Of a stretch of DNA of 64,000 nucleotides, positions 1-8,787 are shown one piece after another (the stretch's first letter is position 1; the number at the start of each line of letters is the position of its first letter). Position numbers and translations under genes: made by a program. Below the pieces are notes generated by a model. That model made no database searches and was not told where the DNA came from. It saw only the letters and a list, made by a program, of their open reading frames with translations. This stretch comes from Allopontixanthobacter confluentis (lineage in GTDB: Bacteria; Pseudomonadota; Alphaproteobacteria; Sphingomonadales; Sphingomonadaceae): NCBI RefSeq assembly GCF_009827615.1, contig NZ_WTYU01000001.1, positions 1,261,001-1,325,000 of the forward strand, read 5' to 3'.

Positions 1-1021
1 GCACCCGGTTGTGCATCCAGCCGGTTTGCCACAATTGGCGCATCCCGGCATCGACGATGGGGTAACCCGTCTGGCCGCGCTGCCATGCGTGTAAATCCTG
101 TGCTGCCTGCTGATCGCTATTGGGGTTGCGCCACAATCTGTCGCCATATCCATCACGGTAGGACTGTGTGGCATAGGCGGGAAACTGGCAAATGACATTC
201 TGGGCATAATCGCGCCAGATCAGTTCCTTGGCATAGGTGTTCCACCCCGCCCCGCGCCGCCCTTTCAATGCGTGCCATATCTGCGCCGGTGAAATCTCGC
301 CAAAATGAAGGTGGGGCGATAGCTGCGACGATCCGTCAATCGAAGGCATGTTGCGCGCCTCATCATAGGCGGCAACGTCGTCCTCAAATTCTGCCAGCCG
401 GTCCTGCGCGGCAGCTTCGCCCACTTGCCAGAAATCCTGCAGGCCGCCTGCCCAATCAGGCGTGGTGGGCAGCAGGCCCCAATCTGCGAGATCATCGCTC
501 TTGGGCCAGGAATGCGGATGGCTGATATGTTCAGGTTCCGGCAGCGCATCGCGCGGCGGCATCTGTTCCATCACGGCTTTGGAAAACGGCGTGTAAATCT
601 TGTAGGGCGAACCTGACCCTGTGGTGACCGCACCTGCCGGCAGCAGATAGTTCCCATCATGCAGCACCAGATCCACCTGCTGGGCCAATGCGCCCTGGGC
701 CTTGCGCCACCATGGTTCGTAATGGCGTAACGCATGCACCGGCGTCCCGCCCAGTTCGCGAGAAATGTCAGCCAATTGTTCGACCGCATCGCCGCGCCGC
801 AGAATAATGCGAGAATGGTGCGCGCCAAGCTGGCTGGCAAGAGACTGGAGGCTGTGATGCAGCCACCAGCGTGATGCACCGCCATAGGCATGTTCGCCCG
901 CAGCATTGTCGTCCAGCACATATACCGGCACAACCGGCCCCGCTTCGGCCGCGGCGAAAAAAGCGGGATGATCAGACAGGCGCAGATCCCTGCGCAGCCA
1001 GACGATTTGCGGCGTTTCCAT
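1..1021 (-). CDS. phr: Deoxyribodipyrimidine photolyase / cryptochrome family, 3' end cut off by window edge
   Basis: Light-driven repair of UV pyrimidine dimers is the likely role. The ATG at 1021-1019 opens a protein starting METPQIVWLRRDLRLSDHP, the N-terminal antenna-domain signature of photolyases. An AAGGGG ribosome site lies just upstream. Near the left window edge the frame encodes the FAD-domain motifs WQRGQTGYPIVDAGMRQL and TGWMHNR, which are diagnostic for the family. The last part of the FAD-binding domain lies outside the window. The gene is divergent from the PAP2 phosphatase, with about 50 bp between the starts. Photolyase rather than cryptochrome is inferred from the bacterial context; the sequence seen does not separate them firmly. 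Confidence 0.9.
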   Translation of the reverse strand, partial: METPQIVWLRRDLRLSDHPAFFAAAEAGPVVPVYVLDDNAAGEHAYGGASRWWLHHSLQSLASQLGAHHSRIILRRGDAVEQLADISRELGGTPVHALRHYEPWWRKAQGALAQQVDLVLHDGNYLLPAGAVTTGSGSPYKIYTPFSKAVMEQMPPRDALPEPEHISHPHSWPKSDDLADWGLLPTTPDWAGGLQDFWQVGEAAAQDRLAEFEDDVAAYDEARNMPSIDGSSQLSPHLHFGEISPAQIWHALKGRRGAGWNTYAKELIWRDYAQNVICQFPAYATQSYRDGYGDRLWRNPNSDQQAAQDLHAWQRGQTGYPIVDAGMRQLWQTGWMHNRV

Positions 1022-1071
1022 TATTTCCCCTTTGGTGGGGAACGCCCCTGCCGACAAGCTGTTCCACTTGC

Positions 1072-1854
1072 ATGGAACAGCGCATTACCGACCAGGACGT
1101 ACTTCCCGCCGAAACTCTGGCCTTGCCCAGGCGAGGGTGGCGGATCAATCCGGTGAAGGCTGTTGTGGTGACGGGAATTTGCTGGACGGGCTTTGCCATG
1201 ATGGCATGGCTGGTCCACCATAATCGCACGACTGCGCTCGATCACACCGGCTTGTTGTTCTGGCGCAATGCGGGCGACCTTACGCCGATCGGCAGCCCCA
1301 TGGTGCTGGAGGCGCTGCGCGATATGACCGCATTGGGCGGTACGCTGATCATGACCATGATGGTGCTTGCCGCAATCACGGCTCTGCTGTTCCTGAAATT
1401 GCGGCGCGAGGCGTTTTTGCTGGCCATTACGGCCATGACCGGCACCCTTGTGGAAGTGCAGATGAAGCTGTGGGTCGGGCGCGCCCGGCCCGAAATAGTG
1501 CCGCATCTTACCGAAGCTGGCGGGATGAGCTTTCCCAGCGGCCACAGCTTCAATTCGGCCATGATCTACATCGCCATTGCGCTGGCCTTTGCCACCATGA
1601 GCGCGCGCCATTCTGTCAGATATACCATCGTGGGGGTTGCCATCGCCCTGTCGATGCTGATCGCTACCAGCCGCGTATGGCTGGGGGTTCATTTTCCCAG
1701 CGACGTGATTGCCGGTTGGCTGGGCGGCGCTGGCTGGGCGTTTCTGGCATCAGCCCTGTTCTTCCAGCCCGCCAAGGCTGCCGCTGAAAGCCACGCTGCG
1801 GAAAAACTGGACGTGATTACCGAAAAGGGACGCACTGCGCATCAGCCACAGTGA
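1072..1854 (+). CDS. PAP2 superfamily membrane phosphatase
   Basis: This is an integral membrane lipid-phosphate phosphatase of the PAP2 type, 260 residues from this start. All three signature motifs are present: K132-x6-R139-P140, P155-S156-G157-H158 and S200-R201-x5-H207-x3-D211. Several hydrophobic helices surround them. The frame is open upstream to 871, but that would run through the divergent photolyase gene, so the ATG at 1072 is preferred although its ribosome site is weak. The substrate (undecaprenyl pyrophosphate, phosphatidate or a lipid A phosphate) cannot be told from sequence. The 3' end overlaps the convergent DUF457 gene by 38 bp. Confidence 0.88.
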   Translation: MEQRITDQDVLPAETLALPRRGWRINPVKAVVVTGICWTGFAMMAWLVHHNRTTALDHTGLLFWRNAGDLTPIGSPMVLEALRDMTALGGTLIMTMMVLAAITALLFLKLRREAFLLAITAMTGTLVEVQMKLWVGRARPEIVPHLTEAGGMSFPSGHSFNSAMIYIAIALAFATMSARHSVRYTIVGVAIALSMLIATSRVWLGVHFPSDVIAGWLGGAGWAFLASALFFQPAKAAAESHAAEKLDVITEKGRTAHQPQ

Positions 1855-2761
1855 CGGAAAACTGGCCCCTGGCGAGCGGATCGTAAAAACGGGCATCGCG
1901 CAGGTGAATTGCGCCATCGGTGCCGCTTTCCGCAAACGGTGCGCGAGACCAGAACAGAAACGCGTCGAGATCGGGCGTGGATTTCCACTGCCTTTGCATA
2001 TCGCATGATGGCACAAATCTGTCAGTAATCGCGCCGTGCATCACCACGTCGCCTCTTGACCGCCAGGTGGCGATATAGGGCACTTGATCGCCGCGCAGGA
2101 AGACGAGGTCACGCTGCCAGAATTTGACAGGCACGGGATTGGCTATGGTCTGTTCGTAATCACCATCCAGCAATTCTAGCTCCGCTGCAGACGCGGTGAT
2201 GGCGGCGTTCAGGCCAATATACGCGCATGACGCAGCAATGGCGACGCGTGCCGGGCGGCGCCAGTTACCCCCGCGCTTCTCGCGCCTGAACGACAGCCAC
2301 GTTGCAGTGCCCATCATGGCCCACAGCCACACGTCGATGATGAACAGGATATCGCCGTAAAACCATCGCTGGCTGAAAGGCTCCAGAAAACGGATGCCAT
2401 ATGAATTGAGCCAGTCGAACGCCGGATGGGTGAGGCAGCCGATGAAACTCAGGATTAGCAGCCATTTGAAGCTGACGGGGCGCCGTGCGGCTGGCCGCTT
2501 CCCCCGCTTCGCCTGCCATGCGTCAAAGGCGTATAGCACTGCCGCCAAGACCAGCGGCAAGACCAGCCACGCGATCGGCCCATGTGTGATGCCGCGCCGG
2601 AATGCGAGATGCTGCACCCCGTCGAGCCAGAAAAGGCACGCGGCATCCACATCAGGGATATTGGCCCCAATGATGAGCGCCGGCATCGCAAGACCGGTTT
2701 TTCGCTTCAGCCCGGCCTGGCCGATCAGGGCGCCAACCAGGCTGTGGGTCAGATTGTCCAT
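1817..2761 (-). CDS. DUF457/YdjM-family membrane-bound metal-dependent hydrolase
   Basis: The 314-residue membrane protein starts MDNLTHSLVGALIGQ and carries the family pattern THS (His6), ANIPDVD (Asp37, Asp39) and RRGITHGP (His60). These are the proposed metal ligands. Several transmembrane helices follow, then a soluble C-terminal part. The family is annotated as inner-membrane metal-dependent hydrolases; the true substrate is unknown. The ATG at 2761 is chosen because an AGGG lies about 8 nt upstream; an in-frame GTG two codons earlier is possible. It follows the EF-hand gene on the same strand, with a strong terminator between them, so it probably has its own promoter. Confidence 0.8.
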   Translation of the reverse strand: MDNLTHSLVGALIGQAGLKRKTGLAMPALIIGANIPDVDAACLFWLDGVQHLAFRRGITHGPIAWLVLPLVLAAVLYAFDAWQAKRGKRPAARRPVSFKWLLILSFIGCLTHPAFDWLNSYGIRFLEPFSQRWFYGDILFIIDVWLWAMMGTATWLSFRREKRGGNWRRPARVAIAASCAYIGLNAAITASAAELELLDGDYEQTIANPVPVKFWQRDLVFLRGDQVPYIATWRSRGDVVMHGAITDRFVPSCDMQRQWKSTPDLDAFLFWSRAPFAESGTDGAIHLRDARFYDPLARGQFSVTVADAQCVPFR

Positions 2762-2785
2762 CAGCACGCCCTACCGCAGGGGCGC

Positions 2786-2817
2786 AAAAAGAAAAGGCGG
2801 CAGGTTGCCCCGCCGCC
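2786..2817 (-). terminator. Rho-independent terminator of the EF-hand gene
   Basis: On the minus strand the hairpin has arms GGCGGC and GCCGCC (plus-strand 2812-2817 and 2796-2801). An inner GG/CC pair and a short loop extend it, and it is followed by TTTTCTTTTT (2795-2786). It lies 28 bp beyond the EF-hand stop codon and immediately upstream of the DUF457 start. Confidence 0.85.
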
Positions 2818-2844
2818 CTTTCATAATCGGTTGCGATGGATGAT

Positions 2845-3399
2845 TTATCCGAAATCTTCGCCGCGGCGGGCCGAAGTAAATTCGCGCTGCGACAGATAGG
2901 TGTCGCCATTCAGATCATAATAAAAGAACGAATCGGCAGCCTTGTTGGCCTGTTCCGCATTCACATATGGCTTTGTTTCGTCATTCGCCTTGGGCGCATC
3001 AGGGTTGAGCGGCACGGCCCAGATTGCATATTCCGCAACCGACAGCTTGCCGTCAGCATTGCGGTCCAAATATTCCCAGTTCATTTCGCCACGTTCCGGC
3101 AGGCCTTGTGTATTCACCTTTTCAGTCTGGGCAGCAGCATCGCCAGTTTCGGGCGCAGCGGCAGCAGCGCGATAGCCGTCATATTCAGTTGTGAAAGCGG
3201 AAGAATCAAATCCTTCGCGGCGCTTTTGCGCATCATCCGACAGCGTGAATTCACGGCTTGCGGGGTCAAATTCCTGTGGTGCCGCAGCGACCTGGTCGGC
3301 CGGGGCAGCAACAGGTTCAGCGGCTTCGTTCTCGCCGCAGCCAGCCAGTGCCAGGGCCATGCCTGAAACCAAGACGAGATTAGCCTTCAACATATTCAT
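2845..3399 (-). CDS. EF-hand domain lipoprotein
   Basis: This 184-residue exported protein has a lipoprotein signal (MNMLKANLVLVSGMALALAG followed by Cys). A low-complexity Ala/Glu/Pro linker follows. The C-terminal half holds two EF-hand-like calcium loops, DRNADGKLSVAEY and DLNGDTYLSQREF. The start at 3399 is chosen because it gives a proper signal peptide; the frame extends upstream to 3486 without one. A calcium-binding periplasmic or outer-membrane role is inferred. Its partner is unknown. Confidence 0.78.
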   Translation of the reverse strand: MNMLKANLVLVSGMALALAGCGENEAAEPVAAPADQVAAAPQEFDPASREFTLSDDAQKRREGFDSSAFTTEYDGYRAAAAAPETGDAAAQTEKVNTQGLPERGEMNWEYLDRNADGKLSVAEYAIWAVPLNPDAPKANDETKPYVNAEQANKAADSFFYYDLNGDTYLSQREFTSARRGEDFG

Positions 3400-3525
3400 A
3401 AAATCACTTTCTTTCGTGTTCGCTACAGCCTGAATGGGGTGGCTGAAAAGGTTGGAATGCAGCCTCTTGCAGCCCCAACGACTCACGAAAGATGTGGTTC
3501 ACGAAAAGTTGAAATTTCTTGCCCG

Positions 3526-4572
3526 TCAGGCAGGGTGGCCGTCGCTTTGTTGGGCCTTTTCCTCAACTGTCCAGGTCTGCCCCTTGGCCAGCAATTTGGC
3601 GAGATTGGCATCCTTGCCCGCGCTTGATCGGGCGCGTTCTTCGATGACCGCGGTTTCAAAAGTGGGCCGCGGGTCGTCATACAATACGCCCAGTGCCATG
3701 GGGAACGGCCCGAATGGCATTTCCACCAGCAAATGCGCCAGGCTGCGATTGGTGGCATCATGCACCAGCACACCCGCGTCCTGCCAATTGTCGCCTGCCA
3801 CATCGACCACGGTCAGGGCCAGCTTTTGCGTGTCGAGCGCAATCCCTTTGGTCCCCTTGGCAAACAGCATGGGTTCGCCCGGCACCAGCCACAGTTGGCG
3901 GTCCTCTGCGCCCTTGGGCGCGGCGAAATCTTCGAACACATCCTTGTTATAGACGATGCAATTCTGGAAAATCTCGATGAATGCAGCGCCCTGGTGGGCA
4001 TGGGCAGCTTTCAGCACATCAGGCAGGTTTTTCGAAACATCAAACCCGCGCCCGACAAAGCGCGCGCCAGAACCGAGCGCGAAAGCACAGGGATTGGCAG
4101 GCCTGTCGTACGAACCAAGCGGCGTAGACGGGCTTTTGGTCCCTTCCCGGCTGGTGGGTGATGCCTGCCCTTTGGTAAGGCCGTAGATCTCGTTGTTGAA
4201 CAGCATGATCTGTATGTTCACATTGCGCCGCAACACATGCATCATATGGTTACCGCCGATGGACAAGCCATCACCGTCGCCCGTCACCAGCCAGATGTCG
4301 AGTTCGGGGTTGGCCAGCTTCACCCCGGTGGCCAGCGCAGGGGCGCGGCCATGGATGGTGTGGAAACCGTAACTTTCCATATAATAAGGGAACCGGCTGG
4401 AACAGCCGATGCCGGAAATGAACACCGTGTTGGCAGGATTGGCGCCAAGCTGCGGCAAAGTGCGCTGCACGGCTTTCAAAATGGCATAGTCACCACAACC
4501 GGGGCACCAGCGAACTTCCTGATCGGTTTCCCAATCCTTCAGCGTGGTTTCAAATTTCACAGGGGCGTTCAT
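3526..4572 (-). CDS. korB: 2-oxoacid:ferredoxin oxidoreductase, beta subunit
   Basis: This is the thiamine-pyrophosphate subunit of an enzyme that oxidatively decarboxylates a 2-oxoacid (2-oxoglutarate most likely) to the acyl-CoA while reducing ferredoxin. The 348 residues include the cluster ligands Cys23 and Cys26 (CPGCGDY), Cys57 (GIGC) and Cys205 (FQNC). The TPP motif GDGDGLSIGGNH starts near residue 98. The ATG overlaps the stop of the alpha-subunit gene by 4 bp, so the two are translationally coupled. 2-Oxoglutarate versus pyruvate specificity is inferred from the two-subunit architecture only. Confidence 0.92.
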   Translation of the reverse strand: MNAPVKFETTLKDWETDQEVRWCPGCGDYAILKAVQRTLPQLGANPANTVFISGIGCSSRFPYYMESYGFHTIHGRAPALATGVKLANPELDIWLVTGDGDGLSIGGNHMMHVLRRNVNIQIMLFNNEIYGLTKGQASPTSREGTKSPSTPLGSYDRPANPCAFALGSGARFVGRGFDVSKNLPDVLKAAHAHQGAAFIEIFQNCIVYNKDVFEDFAAPKGAEDRQLWLVPGEPMLFAKGTKGIALDTQKLALTVVDVAGDNWQDAGVLVHDATNRSLAHLLVEMPFGPFPMALGVLYDDPRPTFETAVIEERARSSAGKDANLAKLLAKGQTWTVEEKAQQSDGHPA

Positions 4573-6500
4573 GCGTCAAGCTCCGGGCTGGGCAATTGGG
4601 TGTCGTTGACGGAAACTTCGCCGCCTTCATTGCCTTCTATGCCATCGAAAAACCTGCCGATGGCGGTTTCCAGTTCTGCGATGGCAAATGGCTGGCCGCT
4701 CGTCTTGGTCAGCGGCTGGGCATCAACCAGATACTGATCGCGCAGCACCGTCTTGAACTGGCCGGTATTCATTTCCGGCACCAGCACATTGTCATAGCTG
4801 TGCAGCAATTCACCCAGGTTTTTGGGCAGCGGCCAGATGTGGCGCACATGGATATGGCTGACATCCAGCCCCTTGGCACGGCTGCGCCGCACTGCCTGAT
4901 GGATAGGGCCAAATGTCGACCCCCAGCCCACCACTGCCAGTTTTCCGCCCGGCTGGCCGAGCGCGACTTCCTGATCAGGAATGGTGACGCCCAGCACCTT
5001 GCTGACGCGGGCATCGGTCATCGCCTGATGGTTATCGGGCGCATAATCGATATGGCCGGTATCCACCTGCTTCTCGATGCCGCCGATGCGGTGCATCAGA
5101 TCGGGCGTGCCGGGCTTGATCCACGGGCGGGCACCCTTGGCATCGCGCTTATATGGCAGCAGCGTATCGCCTCCGTTCTTTTCTTGCAGGAATTTAGCCG
5201 GAAACGGCGTGTAGCTGGCCGGATCAGGCACGGCCCACGGTTCTGCAGCATTGGCAATATATCCATCTGTCAGCAGCATGACAGGGGTCATATATTCCAC
5301 GGCAATCCGGCAGGCTTCGATGGCGCATTCAAAAGCATCTGACGGGCTGGAGCACGATACCACCGGCATCGGCGCATCGCCATTGCGGCCATAAACGGCC
5401 TGATAGAGATCGCTCTGTTCTGTCTTGGTCGGCAGGCCGGTGGACGGTCCGCCGCGCTGACTGTTGACGATAACCAGCGGCAATTCCGTCATAATCGCCA
5501 GCCCCATGGCTTCTGTTTTCAGCGCAATACCGGGGCCTGACGAACTGGTGACACCCAACTGGCCTGCATAGGAGGCGCCGATAGCAGCACAGATCGCGGC
5601 GATTTCATCTTCTGCCTGAAACGTGGTGACGCCGAATTCCTTCAGCCGCGCCAGATGGTGCAGAATGGCCGATGCCGGCGTAATCGGATAACCGCCGAAG
5701 AACATGGGCAATTCCGCCAATTGCGCGCCTGCCACCAGACCCAGCGAAATGGCTTCTGCGCCGGTAATGGTGCGGTAAAGCCCCGGCGCGCTGTCAACCG
5801 GCGGCAGATGAAGCTGCTTGATCGGGCCGGACAGTTCAGCGGTTTCGCCATAGGCATGGCCCGCGTCCAGCGCGGCAATATTGGCATTGGCGATGTCGGG
5901 CTTGTTCTTGAACTTGGCGCGCAGCCAGTCATGCACCGGGTCGCGCGGGCGGTCGAACATCCACAGCGCCAGGCCAAGCGTCCACATGTTCTTTGACCTG
6001 AGCGCGTCCTTGTTGCCCAGGCCGAACGGTTTGACCGCTTCGATCGTCAGCGCGGAAATATCGAACGCCAGCACATCCCATTTCGCCAGACTGCCATCGT
6101 CCAGCGGACTCACATCATATTTCGCCTTGTCGAGATTGCGCTTGGTAAATTCGCCTGTGTCGATGATGACAAGACCGCCCGGTTTCAACGCGGCAATGTT
6201 CACTTTCAAGGCGGCAGGGTTCATCGCCACCAGCACATCTGGCGCGTCACCTGCGGTATTGATTTCGCGGCTGCCGAAATTGATCTGGAAGGCGGATACG
6301 CCAAACAGCGTGCCTTGCGGTGCGCGGATTTCTGCCGGAAAATCAGGGAAAGTGGCCAGATCATTGCCCGCCAGAGCAGTGGACAGGGTGAACTGCCCGC
6401 CGGTCAATTGCATCCCGTCGCCGCTATCGCCGGCGAAGCGGACGACAACTGCCTCCGGAATATCGGTATCCTGGGGTCTGGTAGCGGCTGAAGTAGCCAT
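4569..6500 (-). CDS. korA: 2-oxoacid:ferredoxin oxidoreductase, fused gamma-alpha subunit
   Basis: The 643-residue protein joins a gamma domain (FAGDSGDGMQLTGGQF near residue 23, through roughly residue 200) to an alpha domain. The alpha domain contains GGYPITPASAILHHL and FQAEDEIAAI, the pyrimidine-binding PITP region of the family. This fusion is the usual form in aerobic bacteria and archaea with two-subunit Kor enzymes. It is the first gene of a two-gene korA-korB operon reading left. The upstream intergenic region (6501-6673) is shared with a divergent esterase gene and has an 11-bp palindrome close to the start. Confidence 0.93.
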   Translation of the reverse strand: MATSAATRPQDTDIPEAVVVRFAGDSGDGMQLTGGQFTLSTALAGNDLATFPDFPAEIRAPQGTLFGVSAFQINFGSREINTAGDAPDVLVAMNPAALKVNIAALKPGGLVIIDTGEFTKRNLDKAKYDVSPLDDGSLAKWDVLAFDISALTIEAVKPFGLGNKDALRSKNMWTLGLALWMFDRPRDPVHDWLRAKFKNKPDIANANIAALDAGHAYGETAELSGPIKQLHLPPVDSAPGLYRTITGAEAISLGLVAGAQLAELPMFFGGYPITPASAILHHLARLKEFGVTTFQAEDEIAAICAAIGASYAGQLGVTSSSGPGIALKTEAMGLAIMTELPLVIVNSQRGGPSTGLPTKTEQSDLYQAVYGRNGDAPMPVVSCSSPSDAFECAIEACRIAVEYMTPVMLLTDGYIANAAEPWAVPDPASYTPFPAKFLQEKNGGDTLLPYKRDAKGARPWIKPGTPDLMHRIGGIEKQVDTGHIDYAPDNHQAMTDARVSKVLGVTIPDQEVALGQPGGKLAVVGWGSTFGPIHQAVRRSRAKGLDVSHIHVRHIWPLPKNLGELLHSYDNVLVPEMNTGQFKTVLRDQYLVDAQPLTKTSGQPFAIAELETAIGRFFDGIEGNEGGEVSVNDTQLPSPELDA

Positions 6501-6535
6501 GAAAATTCCTTATCGCGCGCCAGATTGTCGGCGCA

Positions 6536-6546
6536 TTATGTCATAA
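6536..6546. promoter_or_regulatory. Palindrome TTATGTCATAA upstream of korA
   Basis: This is a perfect 5+1+5 inverted repeat 36 bp upstream of the korA ATG, in the 172-bp gap between the divergent korA and esterase genes. Its position suits an operator, but no known regulator consensus is claimed. Confidence 0.3.
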
Positions 6547-6673
6547 GCTGGCACCTATGCACCCTGCCTGCCTGCCGCAATGAAGTTTTTCTCCGTCATG
6601 GACAAAAAGTCGAGTGAAAAAGATTTCGGACAGGCTTAGGCTGGCGGCAAAGATATAACAGGAGAGAGATGAT

Positions 6674-7630
6674 ATGGCTGATACAGAGCATTATGTGCGC
6701 GATGATGTTCGCGGATTTCTGACGATGCTGGAACAGATGGGCGGAATGGCGCTCGAAGATTCCTCTCTCGAAGATGGCCGCCAGAACTATGTCGCCATGG
6801 GCCCGATGGTGGAAAAGGATGCGTGCGATCTGGCCGTGCTCAGGGATCTGACTTGCCCCGGCCCAGGTTCAGGCGGTGATATTCCGCTGCGGTTGTATGA
6901 CCTGCGCGAAACGCGTGAGGCGGGGCCGGTCATCATGTTTTTCCACGGCGGCGGTTTTGTCATTGGTGACCTGGAATCCCATCACAATCTTTGCACCGAA
7001 ATTGCGGCAACCATGGATTTGCCCGTAGTGGCGGTGGATTACCGGCTGGCGCCCGAAGCCCCCTTCCCCGCTGCGCCCGATGATTGCGAAGCGGCAAGCC
7101 GGTGGGTCGCATCATCCCCTGCTGAACTGGGCCGAACAGCCACGGGCCTGATCCCGATGGGCGATAGTGCCGGCGGCAATCTGGCGATTGTCATAACCAA
7201 CCAGCTGGCGGCAAATCCGGCGCAAGTGCCGGTCGTGATGCAAGTGCCCATCTATCCGGTGGCCGATGATGTTTCGCAGCACAAAAGCTTCCTCGATTTT
7301 GCCAAGGGGTTCCTGCTGACCGGCGCGACGATGGAATGGTTTTCCGAGCAATATGCGGCTGACCCGGAAGATGTCCGCAATTACCCCATGCTGGGCGATT
7401 GTGCGAATACGCCGCCCACTGTTCTGTGCACCGCCGGCCTCGATCCGCTGCGCGATTCGGGCCGCCGCTATGCTGCCCATCTCATTGAGATGGGAACCGA
7501 TGTGACCTATCTTGAATTCAAGGGGAGTATTCACGGGTTCACCAATCTGCGCAAAGCCATTCCGAGCGCGCAGAAGGATCTGGAAACTCTCTTGAAAGCC
7601 ATGAAGATGATGCTGGGGCGAATTGAATGA
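6674..7630 (+). CDS. Alpha/beta hydrolase, hormone-sensitive-lipase type esterase
   Basis: This cytoplasmic carboxylesterase has 318 residues. The oxyanion motif HGGG is at 91-94 and the nucleophile Ser165 sits in GDSAGG. Asp257 (GLDPLRDSG) and His287 (GSIHGF) complete the triad. These are hallmarks of the HSL (family IV) esterases. A strong GGAGAGA ribosome site precedes the ATG. The stop overlaps the rppH start as ATGA, so the two genes are probably co-transcribed, an uncommon partner for rppH. The natural substrate is unknown. Confidence 0.9.
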   Translation: MADTEHYVRDDVRGFLTMLEQMGGMALEDSSLEDGRQNYVAMGPMVEKDACDLAVLRDLTCPGPGSGGDIPLRLYDLRETREAGPVIMFFHGGGFVIGDLESHHNLCTEIAATMDLPVVAVDYRLAPEAPFPAAPDDCEAASRWVASSPAELGRTATGLIPMGDSAGGNLAIVITNQLAANPAQVPVVMQVPIYPVADDVSQHKSFLDFAKGFLLTGATMEWFSEQYAADPEDVRNYPMLGDCANTPPTVLCTAGLDPLRDSGRRYAAHLIEMGTDVTYLEFKGSIHGFTNLRKAIPSAQKDLETLLKAMKMMLGRIE

Positions 7631-8145
7631 ACGATACTGCAATGGGGCCGGACGACTATAGGCCCGACGCATACCGGCCCTGCGTCGGGGTCATGCTGGT
7701 GAATGCCGATGGCAAGGTGTTCGTCGGCAAACGGATTGATGCCCGCGAAACAATGGGCACTGACGATATCTGGTGGCAGATGCCGCAGGGCGGCGTGGAC
7801 GAGGGCGAAGACCTCGAAGCGGCTGCCCTGCGCGAATTGCATGAAGAAACCGGCGTCACCACCGCCCACGCCACCATCCTGCGGCGGATGGAAGGCGATA
7901 TCGCTTATGATCTGCCTGAGGAATTGGTCGGCAAATTATGGGGCGGAAAATATCGCGGGCAGCGCCAGACATGGTTCCTGCTGCGGTTTACCGGCAGTGA
8001 CGCGGATATTAATCTGCGAGCCCACGATCCGGCCGAGTTCAGTGAATGGCAGTGGGCAGACCCGCACACACTTCCCGAGATGATCGTCCCGTTCAAGAAG
8101 CGGGTCTATCGCACCGTGCTGGAGGCATTTCGCGAACTGGTCTGA
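7627..8145 (+). CDS. rppH: RNA pyrophosphohydrolase (Nudix)
   Basis: The enzyme removes pyrophosphate from the 5' triphosphate end of mRNA and so triggers decay. The 172-residue protein starts with the RPCVGVMLVN region typical of RppH. It has a complete Nudix box from Gly55 to Val77, with RE at 69-70 and EE at 73-74. The KRID and WWQMPQGG stretches are also characteristic. It overlaps the upstream esterase gene by 4 bp. Confidence 0.92.
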   Translation: MNDTAMGPDDYRPDAYRPCVGVMLVNADGKVFVGKRIDARETMGTDDIWWQMPQGGVDEGEDLEAAALRELHEETGVTTAHATILRRMEGDIAYDLPEELVGKLWGGKYRGQRQTWFLLRFTGSDADINLRAHDPAEFSEWQWADPHTLPEMIVPFKKRVYRTVLEAFRELV

Positions 8146-8212
8146 CGTGGATGTGTCGCAGCCCGGCACCCCAGACTGATGTTGTAACCCCGCGCTGCCT
8201 GCCTTTTACAGC

Positions 8213-8716
8213 CTAATTCTTGGTTACAACCGCGTTTGGCATCACGGCTTCTGCCGTCAGCACGCGTGACTGGGGGCCGCGGGCCAGCGCTTCTGCGAGC
8301 ATTCTGGTTTCAGGGCAGGAAGAACCGCACATTGATTCCAGCTTGTTGAGGCTTAGGCGTGCTTTTTCGATTGCGCCTTTTTCGACCAGCGCTTCGCCTT
8401 CCCCTGCAATAGCCGCCAGATTGCCGGGATCACGCGCCAGCGCTTCGCGGTAATAGGTAATCGCCTTGCCTTGCAAACCTTCGGTCCGGGCAGCTTGGGC
8501 CAGCGCCACGAAGGCACCGGTATAGGATGGATCGACCGCAAGGGCCGCTTCAAATGCGTCGATGGCCTGTTGCGTGTCGCCACTGCCCAGCGAGGCACGG
8601 CCTTGGGCAATCAGCATCAGGGCACGCGGATCAGCCGGTTCTGGCGCGCTGTTGCCAACGCTTGCCGTCATGGCAAACACAATCGACAGGGCAGCAGCAG
8701 CAGGTGCAAAACGCAT
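8213..8716 (-). CDS. Tetratricopeptide-repeat exported protein
   Basis: The protein has 167 residues from the ATG at 8716. This start gives a signal peptide (MRFAPAAAALSIVFAMTASV) and has GGAG 6 nt upstream. An earlier ATG at 8728 has no ribosome site. Two to three TPR units follow (around AIDAFEAALAVDPSYTGAF and AITYYREALARDPGNLAAI), then a short Cys-containing C-terminus. It is likely a periplasmic scaffold with unknown partner. It lies just downstream of rsmB on the same strand and is convergent with rppH. Confidence 0.8.
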   Translation of the reverse strand: MRFAPAAAALSIVFAMTASVGNSAPEPADPRALMLIAQGRASLGSGDTQQAIDAFEAALAVDPSYTGAFVALAQAARTEGLQGKAITYYREALARDPGNLAAIAGEGEALVEKGAIEKARLSLNKLESMCGSSCPETRMLAEALARGPQSRVLTAEAVMPNAVVTKN

Positions 8717-8787
8717 GAAATTCTCCATCAGGGGGGAGCGTGGTCCAGACCGGTAAAGGCGCGAGGAACTTGCCATAGTCCTGATGG

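Noticed and set aside
871-1071. N-terminal extension of the PAP2 phosphatase
   Set aside because: It would run through the divergent photolyase gene, and the extra residues do not resemble the family.
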